Assembly: GCF_026965555.1 (NCBI RefSeq)
Contig: NZ_CP114040.1
Coordinates: 3,596,001-3,660,000, forward strand
DNA: 64,000 nucleotides
Origin: Nannocystis punicea
Lineage (GTDB): Bacteria > Myxococcota_A > Polyangia > Nannocystales > Nannocystaceae
Direction: 5' to 3'
The notes beneath the pieces are model-generated. The model saw only the letters and a list, made by a program, of their open reading frames with translations. It searched no databases and was not told where the DNA came from. The translations under genes and the position numbers were made by a program. Positions 41,824 through 49,600 of this stretch are shown here, in pieces. The first letter of the stretch is position 1, and each line of letters starts with the position of its first letter.

Positions 41824-42441
41824 ATGGCGTCGCGAACAGTGGTGGATTCGGTCGTGTGCGTGGAACAGCCGCCGGCGGGTGCCGCGGCGGCCGAGGCCCG
41901 CGCCAGCGCGCTGCGGGCCCGCTTCCCGGGGGCGATCGTCGAGCGCTATCTCGACCGCGCGCCCGACGTGGGTCAGCGCGTCCGCATCGCCGCGGGCGCG
42001 GCGGTGATCGGCGACGTGCTGCTCGCCGACGACGTGAGCGTCTGGTACGGCTGCGTCCTCCGCGGCGACGTGAACCGCGTCGAGATCCGCGAGCGCAGCA
42101 ATGTGCAGGACGGCACGGTGATCCACCTCGGCGATAACGATCCGACCTTCGTCGCCGAGGAGGTCGTGATCGGCCACCGGGCGGTCGTGCACGGCTGCAG
42201 GATCGGCGGCGGCACGCTCGTCGGCATCCAGGCCACCATCCTCGACGGCGCGGTGATCGGCGAGGGCTCGATCGTCGGCGCAGGCGCGCTGGTCACCGCC
42301 GGCACCGTGGTGCCCCCGCACTCGCTCGTGCTCGGCGCCCCCGGCAAGGTGATCCGCACGCTCACCGCCGCGGACGAGGCGATGCACCGTGGCCTGGCGC
42401 ACAAGTACATGCGCCTGGCCCACAATTATCGCGTCGGCTGA
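41824..42441 (+). CDS. gamma-class carbonic anhydrase-like hexapeptide protein
   Basis: This is a 205-residue left-handed beta-helix protein with start ATG at 41824. Hexapeptide repeats are clear (VIGDVLLADDVSVWYGCVLRG, VIGEGSIVGAGALVTAG), with VIHLGDN and VIGHRAVVHG supplying metal-binding His candidates. The length and motifs match the gamma-carbonic-anhydrase-like (YrdA/PaaY) group, which is mostly of uncertain activity. The N-terminal about 25 residues are an unusual extension. Confidence 0.8.
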   Translation: MASRTVVDSVVCVEQPPAGAAAAEARASALRARFPGAIVERYLDRAPDVGQRVRIAAGAAVIGDVLLADDVSVWYGCVLRGDVNRVEIRERSNVQDGTVIHLGDNDPTFVAEEVVIGHRAVVHGCRIGGGTLVGIQATILDGAVIGEGSIVGAGALVTAGTVVPPHSLVLGAPGKVIRTLTAADEAMHRGLAHKYMRLAHNYRVG

Positions 42442-42842
42442 GCCACGCGCCGGGCGCGCGGAGGTGAGCTGACCCGAGGTCGACGAGGCCGCGTGTGCCG
42501 CTTCTGCGCGGCGAGGTCGTCGGCGGGCGCCCCTCGCCATTGAGTCGGTGCTGCCGGCCGAGGTCGGTGGGCGTCCAGGCGAGGTCGCGGTGCGCGAGTG
42601 TCCGGTCGTGGTCGTCGAGCGGCGCGAGGTCGAGCCTTGGACCCGGCGAGGTCGTCCGGGCGTGCCTGGCGAGATCGGCGAGTGGAGGGTCCTCGGGGTC
42701 GCCGAGCGTCGAGCCGTGTGCCGGCGAGGTCGTGGCGGTCCTTCGGGGGTCGCCGAGCGGCACGAGGTCGAGGCGTGGGGCCGGGCTTGGTGTGGAAGTC
42801 CGTCACCGAGCGGCTGGAGGTGGGGCCGGCGAGGCCGTGACA
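42442..42842. repeat. degenerate GAGGTCG-rich repeat region
   Basis: Imperfect copies of CCGGCGAGGTCG-type units and a TCGCCGAGCG unit recur through the gap after the gamma-carbonic anhydrase gene. Frames on both strands encode only Arg/Pro/Ala-rich repeats, so I regard it as non-coding repetitive DNA. Confidence 0.5.
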
Positions 42843-43352
42843 TCAATCGGTGGTCGTCGAGGTGCTCGAGGTCGAGCTCGTGGTGCCGGTCGTGGTCGTG
42901 GTGGTGTCGCCGGTCGTGGTGGTGTCGCCGGTCGTGGTGGTCGTGGTGGTGTCGCCGGTCGTGGTGGTGGTGTCGCCGTCGGTCGAGGTCGCGCCGGTGG
43001 TGACCCCGAGGTCAGGTGGTTCACAGATGCCGTCGGCGGTGCGGCAGCGCAGGTCGCCGCAGCACGACTGGTGATCGAAGCACCAGCGGGACAGGTCGAG
43101 GGCGCCGATGCAGGCGCTCTCGTCGGCGCAGGCGGCCGGGCCGCGTTCACCGCCGAGTTCGCCGGTGGTCGGGCCGTACTCGGCGACGCAGATCGCGTCG
43201 GTCTCGCAGTCGCCGCTGTTCATGCAGCCCGTGGTGCTCGAGCTGCCGGAGCCCGGCGTCGTGGTCGCGCCGGCAGTGTCGCCGTCCGTCACCGCGGGCA
43301 GCGACGGCGGACCACAAGCGGCGAGGGCGAGGACGACGGCGAGGCGGCGCAC
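42843..43352 (-). CDS. Cys-rich lipoprotein with C-terminal poly-Thr tail
   Basis: This 169-residue lipoprotein, GTG start at 43352, has the signal peptide RLAVVLALAAC (lipobox Cys13). A Cys-rich domain (CMNSGDCETDAICVAEYG ... CFDHQSCCGDLRC) occupies about 43-110. The remaining about 55 residues are almost only Thr, Gly, Asp and Ser. In the other lipoproteins here, the Thr-rich stretch lies between lipid anchor and domain; here it is at the C-terminus. Function unknown. Confidence 0.75.
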   Translation of the reverse strand: MRRLAVVLALAACGPPSLPAVTDGDTAGATTTPGSGSSSTTGCMNSGDCETDAICVAEYGPTTGELGGERGPAACADESACIGALDLSRWCFDHQSCCGDLRCRTADGICEPPDLGVTTGATSTDGDTTTTTGDTTTTTTTGDTTTTGDTTTTTTGTTSSTSSTSTTTD

Positions 43353-43438
43353 GCCGAGGACGATAGCAGGCTCGCGCGTGCTGCTCGAACACGGCCCCGG
43401 CGCACGCGCGAGGGGCTCGGGGGTCTGCGGCGTCGGCG

Positions 43439-43945
43439 TCACGGCTCGAACACGCAGCGGACGCGGAACGGCTTGCGGTTCCGCGGGATGGTGGTCTCCT
43501 GGCCCGACTTCGGGTCGACGATCCACGCCTGCGCGGCGTCCTCGGCGAAGGCGGTGCGGGTCCAGTGGAAGCCCTCGGTCTGCTCGAGGCCGGTGATCTC
43601 GCCGAACCGCTTGACCTCGTCGCGGTCGGGCAGACGCCAGTGCTTGAAGCCGCCGAGCTCCAGGTCGCGGCAGTGGGTCTCGCCGGCCGGCTGCAGCAGG
43701 TCGGGGCAAGCGTGGCCGGTGTCGCAGCGCTGGACGTAGATCGGCTGCTTGCGATCGGACAGCAAGGCGGCGCCCTCGGGCGCGGGCGGCGGGTTCAGCT
43801 TGGGCTCCGCGAACGGCTGGGCCTTGGCCGGCGGCTCGACTGCCGCCTTGGCAGGCGGCGCGTCGGCCGGGGCAGGGGCGGACTTGGGCGCTTCGGAGCC
43901 GCAGGCGCCCAGGAGGGCGAGGACGAGGAGCGGTCGCGCGATCAC
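43439..43945 (-). CDS. lipoprotein with DUF1566-like C-terminal domain
   Basis: This 168-residue lipoprotein, GTG start at 43945, has the signal peptide LLVLALLGAC, a Pro/Ala/Lys-rich linker, then a domain with CRDLELGGFKHWRLPDRDEVKRFGEI and FHWTRTAFAED, ending KPFRVRCVFEP. This is the pattern of DUF1566/Lcl-type domains (distantly related to formylglycine-generating-enzyme folds) found in secreted proteins. It is probably a surface binding protein; the ligand is unknown. Confidence 0.8.
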   Translation of the reverse strand: MIARPLLVLALLGACGSEAPKSAPAPADAPPAKAAVEPPAKAQPFAEPKLNPPPAPEGAALLSDRKQPIYVQRCDTGHACPDLLQPAGETHCRDLELGGFKHWRLPDRDEVKRFGEITGLEQTEGFHWTRTAFAEDAAQAWIVDPKSGQETTIPRNRKPFRVRCVFEP

Positions 43946-44224
43946 GGGTGCAGGGTAAACAGGTCGGGCCCGATTTGGCAGCACGAGAATCGCGCGAAAC
44001 CGCGCGATGTCGGACGACCTGACTGGCCTGGCCCGACGCTTTCGGCGCCACACCTGCCTCGACCTCGACCCGCGCTCCTTCCTGCAGGGGGATTTCGCGG
44101 CCGGCGCGGCCAGGAGAGAGGACGAGGGGCGAGGCCGAGGCAGGCGAGGGCGCGGCGGTGGGCGAGCGAGGTCGAGGAAGGCGAGGGCGCGGCGGGGGCG
44201 AGGTCGAGGAAGGCGAGTTGAGGT

Positions 44225-44833
44225 ATGGTCGCGCCGATGGTCGGCAGATCGATCACGCTGCTCTGGGCGCTGGCAGGCGAGCCCTCGACCGGCGAGGCGG
44301 CGCCCGGCGAGGCGGCTCCGGTGGTCGAGGCGGCCGGTCCCGAGGAAGCGGGGAGCGGCGATTACTCGCGCGCGCCCGGAGTCGAGGTGCCGCCGGCGAT
44401 CGAGCCGCGGCTGGCCGAACTGGCAGCGGCGTTCCGGCGGGCGACCGGCAAGGCGCTGGTGATCACAGACGGCACGCGGCGACCCGAGGTGCAGGCAGAG
44501 CTGATGCTCCGCAACCTCGAGCGCGGCGACGATGTGGTCCGCAACTACGCCAACAAGTCGGCGGCGAAGGCGGTCGCGGAGGCCTACGCGCAGGCGCGGG
44601 AGGCCGGACAGGCGGCGGCGCTGGCCGCCCTCACGGCGGTGATCCGGGCCCAGGTGGCCGCGGGCGACTACGTGTCGAAGCACCTGCGCGAGGGTGCAGT
44701 CGACGTCCGCTGCCTCGGCCTCGACCGGCGCGAGCGGGCGATCTTGAAGAAGCTGGCGAAGACCCGCGGGATCGCGGTGGTCGACGAGAGCCGCACGAGC
44801 ACGCCGCACTATCACTTGAACTTCGTGCGGTGA
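44225..44833 (+). CDS. M15-like peptidase, possible D,D-carboxypeptidase
   Basis: This is a 202-residue protein. Its central part has ITDGTRRPEVQ and SKHLREGAVDVRC (His153, Asp160), then HYHLNF at the C-terminus (His195, His197). The SxH(x6)D ... HxH pattern is that of M15-type zinc peptidases that trim peptidoglycan stem peptides. An N-terminal hydrophobic stretch could be a signal anchor. Its last 22 bases are the left copy of the direct repeat that flanks the island starting here, so insertion preserved the reading frame. Confidence 0.7.
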   Translation: MVAPMVGRSITLLWALAGEPSTGEAAPGEAAPVVEAAGPEEAGSGDYSRAPGVEVPPAIEPRLAELAAAFRRATGKALVITDGTRRPEVQAELMLRNLERGDDVVRNYANKSAAKAVAEAYAQAREAGQAAALAALTAVIRAQVAAGDYVSKHLREGAVDVRCLGLDRRERAILKKLAKTRGIAVVDESRTSTPHYHLNFVR

Positions 44834-44838
44834 ATCCA
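44812..44838. repeat. left direct repeat of the island (attL-like)
   Basis: The 27 bases include TTGAACTTCGTGCGGTGA; the right copy is at 51009-51035, with one mismatch (A for G at 44834). The repeat lies at the 3' end and stop codon of the M15-like gene. Confidence 0.75.
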
Positions 44839-45060
44839 ACGTCCTCGGATCTCCGCCGGGATCCGAGGTGCTCTGCTCCCAACCGTGCTGTGGTGACAGC
44901 TGCGGGTTCGAGCGCATCGATCGCACGGCGCTCAGCATTGCGGATCAGGTGCAAGTAGAGCAGCGTCGACTTGATGTCGCGGTGTCCCATGAGCTGCTGC
45001 ACCGTGCACACGTCTGTCCCTCGGCAGAGCAGCCGCGTGGCGAGCCGGTACCCGGGTTGA
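44839..45060 (-). pseudogene. tyrosine recombinase (integrase) C-terminal remnant
   Basis: Read from about 45060 leftwards, the translation contains YRLATRLLCRGTDVCTVQQL, then MGHRDIKSTLLYLHL. This is the hallmark C-terminal segment of phage-type tyrosine recombinases (ATHLLEAG..., LGHxxIxTTxxYxH), ending in the region of the catalytic Tyr. The arm-binding and most catalytic parts are missing and there is no complete reading frame. It sits just inside the left direct repeat, where an integrase gene is expected in an integrated element. Confidence 0.75.
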
Positions 45061-45176
45061 GCTACGTGCTCGTTGAGTCCGAGGGCCGCGAATATCGCCA
45101 GGTCCGGCTGGCGCAGCTCCCGGGCGGCGACTGCACCGTCACGTTCTTGAGGGACGAGCCCGCCCCCTGACCCACG

Positions 45177-46418
45177 TCAAAACGTGGCGAAGATGAAGAC
45201 GCTGCCGCGGACGAACCCGAGCGCCTCGCCCTCGGGGCGCACGCATTGCGTCGAGACGCACACGCGAGCTCCATCCACGTAGGCGCGGCCCGTGATGTCG
45301 AATTCCCATCTCGTCTCGCAGCCCACGCCGCCGCCCTCGAACTGACGCGGATCGGTGGCCTGCACTGCACGGGTCTCGTCCCTGTACCAGACGCCCGCCG
45401 TCGGATCGAAGAGCGCGCAGCGGGGCGCCTCCTCGTCGGCATCGCTGTAAGAGATGTACTCGAGGTTCGACGCGCCGAACGGCGCCGCGCCCCCGCACAC
45501 CGAGGGGTCCTTGCAGCGACTCTCCGCAGCCAGCTCGTGGGCGGGATGCACGCTGAATCGCGCCGTCCGGGGGCCGGGGGCCTGGCGGCTCAGGTTCTCG
45601 ACCAACCACCGCTCACCCGCCGGAGCCAGGGCCAGCGCCACGTCGTCCGACTTCGCGGGCTCGAACCCCGGCGTCGTGCTCCACCGCAACCTCGCCCGGG
45701 GCGCTGCCGGGCCGGGAGGCTCTCCCAGGTGATCTTTCAGTTGCATCAACACCGACCCATCACTGTCGACAATGGCCAGATCCCTGGCCGCCACGCGATC
45801 CGTGAGGACGGGGACCGGCGCCCCCGGGTTCCACAGGTCGACCAGGAGCAGCCCTTTCGGGTCCCAGTGCCATGCCAGGCCTGACGGGCCGTCGATGCGC
45901 AATTCGCCGAGGCGCTCGGTCGACAGCTCTTGCCGCCAGCATCCGTCGACGGAGCGCAGCACCAGACCAGTCTCGACGCGATGAAGGACGATCGGGGAGT
46001 CCGTCACCGCGGACCAGTGCTTGTGCGCGCCCGACCGGAGGAACGCGATTCGCTGGGCCCCCGTCAGCTTGTCCCACCATGGGGCTTTCGCCGGGTCGAA
46101 CTCCGGAATGTCGAGACCACCGGGACAGGCCGACTTCGCGGGGAAGACGAAATGCTCGAGGTCGGGGGCCGTATCCTGCGAGTCCGGTTGGGTCGGCGCT
46201 TCCGGTCGTTGCGAGGACTCGGATGGGTCGGCTTTCACCTGGGGAGGCGGCGTGGCGGGCGGCGCCTGCGACTGAGGCGACGCCGGCGCAGGCGCGCCCG
46301 GAGTGGTTTGTCGCTCGCCCGCCGGTGACGGACAGGCCGCGAGCAGCAGGAGCGCCAGCGCGGCGAGCCACGGCTCGCGGCTCACTCGTTCATCAGCGCG
46401 GTGTAGTTCCAGTGCCAT
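45177..46418 (-). CDS. island lipoprotein of unknown function
   Basis: This is a lipoprotein of 413 residues from ATG 46418. The GTG at 46385 gives a more typical signal peptide (SREPWLAALALLLLAACPSP) and overlaps the stop of the upstream fragment, so the true start could be there. A Pro/Gln-rich linker (about 35-90) leads to a beta-rich domain (LRSVDGCWRQELSTERLGELR, WHWDPKGLLLVDLWNPG) and a Cys-containing C-terminus. No family recognised. It is divergent from the kinase/FGE gene and may be its surface partner. Its stop lies in a CCACGT-CAAA-ACGTGG hairpin (45172-45187). Confidence 0.65.
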   Translation of the reverse strand: MALELHRADERVSREPWLAALALLLLAACPSPAGERQTTPGAPAPASPQSQAPPATPPPQVKADPSESSQRPEAPTQPDSQDTAPDLEHFVFPAKSACPGGLDIPEFDPAKAPWWDKLTGAQRIAFLRSGAHKHWSAVTDSPIVLHRVETGLVLRSVDGCWRQELSTERLGELRIDGPSGLAWHWDPKGLLLVDLWNPGAPVPVLTDRVAARDLAIVDSDGSVLMQLKDHLGEPPGPAAPRARLRWSTTPGFEPAKSDDVALALAPAGERWLVENLSRQAPGPRTARFSVHPAHELAAESRCKDPSVCGGAAPFGASNLEYISYSDADEEAPRCALFDPTAGVWYRDETRAVQATDPRQFEGGGVGCETRWEFDITGRAYVDGARVCVSTQCVRPEGEALGFVRGSVFIFATF

Positions 46419-46504
46419 GCTTCTCCGTCGTACGGCTCGAACCCGTAGTCTGCCGCGTGGGCGACCGGCCAGTCGTAAAACCAGGTGTTGCGCCATCGCG
46501 CCAT
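46382..46504 (-). pseudogene. C-terminal fragment of an M15/VanY-type peptidase
   Basis: Forty codons give FYDWPVAHAADYGFEPYDG and EAWHWNYTALMNE. The W...YGF...P...WHW pattern is the end of D,D-carboxypeptidases of the M15/VanY type. The rest of the gene is missing, replaced by the divergent kinase/FGE gene start. The stop overlaps the alternative GTG start of the island lipoprotein. Confidence 0.5.
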
Positions 46505-46618
46505 TGCGGTGGTTGTCTTCTCGTTCGCCACCCCGACGACCTGCCTCGTCCCCCGCCGGGCGCATGCGCTGCGCGCTTGACCGGCCGCGGCGGATCGGCG
46601 AGCATCCTGTTCGTTTCG
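46505..46618. promoter_or_regulatory. divergent promoter of the island gene pair
   Basis: This short spacer lies between the M15 fragment/lipoprotein (minus) and the kinase/FGE gene (plus) and must carry the plus-strand promoter. No conserved operator is obvious. Confidence 0.3.
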
Positions 46619-49600
46619 ATGAATGTCGCCTCGCCGGAAGCAGCGCTGTGCGAGCTGTTGTTGGCGAGCTTCAGCGTGGACGAGCTGCGGGCGTTCATCC
46701 ATCTACGCTACGGGGCGGCGGTGTACGCGTTGCCCTCGTCCGGCTCGGCCGAGCACATCGCGGCGGAGACGGTGCGCGTGCTCGTCAGCCGCGGGGCGGC
46801 CGACATCACGCTCTTTCGCCACCTGGTCGACGTCCGGCCGCGGCGCCACCGGGAGATTGTCGCATGTGCGCAGGTGTGGGGCATCCCGGAGGCCGAGGTG
46901 CCGCCGGCGGCCGCACGTCCGCGCGACGAAGCCGCGTACGCGGTGAGCAGTCAACTCCAGCCGGGCGGGGTGCTCGCCGGCTATCGTCTCGAGGCGCCGC
47001 TCGGGACTGGGGGATACGGCTCGGTGTGGCGCTGCGTCGCGCCGGACGGCGAGCGCGTCGCGCTGAAGATCCTCCGCCCGGATCTCGGGCACGACCCGGC
47101 CTGGCGCGCTCGCTTCTTCCGCGGGGCCGAGCGGATGCGCAAGGTCGAGCACCCGCTGATCGTCCGCGTGCTCGACACGCACATGGGCGACAGCGAGTTC
47201 CTCTTCTACCCGATGCAGTACATCGAGGGGAGGAGCCTGCGCGAGCTGTGCAGGTCCGGCAAGCTCGCCGTCTCCGCCGTGATGTCGCTGATCGTCCGCG
47301 TCGCCGACGCCCTGGCGGCCGCGCACGATCACGGTCTGGTCCACCGCGACGTGAAGCCGCAGAACATCCTCGTCGACCGCGAGGGCACGCCCTTTCTCAC
47401 CGACTTCGACTTCGTCGTCGACGCCGACGCCGTCGTGCACAGTCACACCGGGCCTGTCGGGAGCTACGTCTACGTGGCCCCCGAAGTGCTCCAGGGCGAG
47501 GTCGTCGGTCCGCGGGCGGATATCTACAGCCTCGGCGTGACGGCGATGTTCTGCCTCCGCGGCCGTGACCTCATCCCCGCCAACGTCGCGCCGGAATTCA
47601 TTCGCAAGCTCGAGTGCAGCGAGGCGGAGCAGCGCGTGCTGATCAAGGCGACCGCGGCCGACCCGGCGTCTCGCCACCCAGACATGCGCGCCTTCCAGCG
47701 CGACCTCGAGTCCGCCCTGCAGCGGGCCCGCCAGCAGGCCGCGAACCGGGAGGCCGAGCGGCGCGCGCTGGCCGAGCGGCTGGAGGCACGCCGGGAAGCG
47801 GAGCGGCGGGCGCAGGAGCTGGCGGAGCGCGAGGCGGCCGAGCGCTGGGCGAGGGAGAAGACCGCGCGAGAGGCCGCGGCGAGGGTCGCGGCCACGCGCG
47901 CGACGGTCGTGGTGGCGCCGCGGTTTTTGGGGCCCGAGAGGCCAGAAGACGAGGACGACGAGCCGGACTGGTTCGAGGGGACGGCGAAGGGACAGGCGCA
48001 GGGGCTCGCGCCGTCACGCAAGGGGGACCTGCTCCCCGCGCCGGAGGGGCCACGGGTGAGCGCGAGGGCGGAGCTGTCCGGACGCACGCAGGATGAGCTC
48101 AATGCGAGCGAGCGGGCGGCGCAGGCCATCTCGCCGCTCCCATTGCCCGACGCCCCGCCGCGAGAGGCGCGAGAACAGCAGGAGCGGGCGGAGGCGGAGC
48201 GCAAGGCGAGAGAGGCGGCCGAGCGGGAGGCGGCGGAGGAGGAGCGGGCGGAGGCGGAGCGAAAGGCGAGAGAGGCGGCCGAGCGGAGAGCCGCGGAGGA
48301 GCGGGAGCAGGCGGAGCGGAAGGCGGCGGAGCAGGCGGAGGAGCGGGCGGAGGCGGAGCGTAAGGTGAGAGAGGCGGCCGAGCGGAAGGCCGCGGAGGAG
48401 GCGGCGGAGCGGAAGGCCGCGGAGGAGGCGGAGCAGCAGGAGCGGGCGGAGGCGGAGCTGCGGTGGCAAGCGTGGGCGGCGATCAAGCGGGAGCGGGATG
48501 CACGGATCGCGGCAGAGGAGGTGACGAAGCGGGCGGACGCGGAGAGGGAGGCGAGAGAGGCGGCGTCGCGGACGGAGGCGGAACGGAAGGTGGCGGAGGA
48601 GGCCGCGCTGCGGGAGAAGGTGAAAACGCAGGACCTGATCGTCGAGCGCCTGCCCGACGGCTACAACGTCCTCTGCGACGGTGCGAGTCGCAAGTTCGCG
48701 GCGCAGATGGAGCTCATCGAAGTGCTCGCCCGCTGGCCATGGCGGTCCATCGCGCTCCGGGGCTTCTCCGCGGAGGAGCACCGCACGCTCACGAACCTCC
48801 TCGACGTCCGCGGCGTCCGTGGGCACAGGACGGGCGAGCAGGTCGTTCAGCGCAGCGGATGGGCGCGTCGCCTCGCGGTCCTGGCGCTCCTCCTCGGTCT
48901 CTCCTCCGCGTTCATGCCGCTGCGCTCGTTTGGCTTCGTCACAGAGAGCGCGCTGAACGGAGGGTTCGAGAACCCTACGCTCTGGGCCATCATCACGGGA
49001 CCTTCGATATTCGCGGCGTTCCTCGGCGTGACCGTGGGGAGGAGGGGCTTCGGGCGCAAGCTCGGTCTTCTCCATTGTCTGTGCGGAGGGATCGCGCTCG
49101 GCCTGTGGAGTCTGGCGGCAAGCCCCGCGAACGTCCACCTCGAGGTCGGAGCAAAGTGCTCGATCGCCGCCGCGGTCCTCGTGTTCGTCGCGGGCTTCAT
49201 CGGTCGAGTCCGGCCCCATCCCGAGAGGAGCGAGGCTCGGGCGCGCGAGGGCGAGGTCCTCGTCCAGCGCCTCGAGGGCGGCTACCTGATCCTTCATGAC
49301 GGCGCGGAGCACAAGCTCAAGTCGCAGGCCGAGCTCGTCGAGCTGCTGATCCGCGTGCCCTGGCGGTCGATCGAGCTACGGGGCTTCTCTGCGGACGAGC
49401 GTGGCGCGCTCGAGCTCGTCCTCCACGCGCCCCGGGGGCGCGGGCGCGGGCTCCGTCTCCTCACGTCCGCGGCGTTCGTCCTCGGCCTCCTCTCTGCTGT
49501 CTTTCTCCCGGACTGGTGGCACGTGTTCTCGGGGTTCTCGGTGGGCGCAGCGTTCTTCGGCATGCTGTCGGAGACGAGGGGCTTCGGGCGCGGGCTCGCG

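Noticed and set aside
42426..42806. Frame with repeated DDLAG peptides
   Set aside because: It is the translation of the GAGGTCG repeat region and is nearly all Arg, Pro and Ala.
45872..46618. N-terminal extension of the island kinase/FGE protein
   Set aside because: It lies antisense to the island lipoprotein and is Arg/Pro-rich. The death-like domain begins right after the ATG at 46619.
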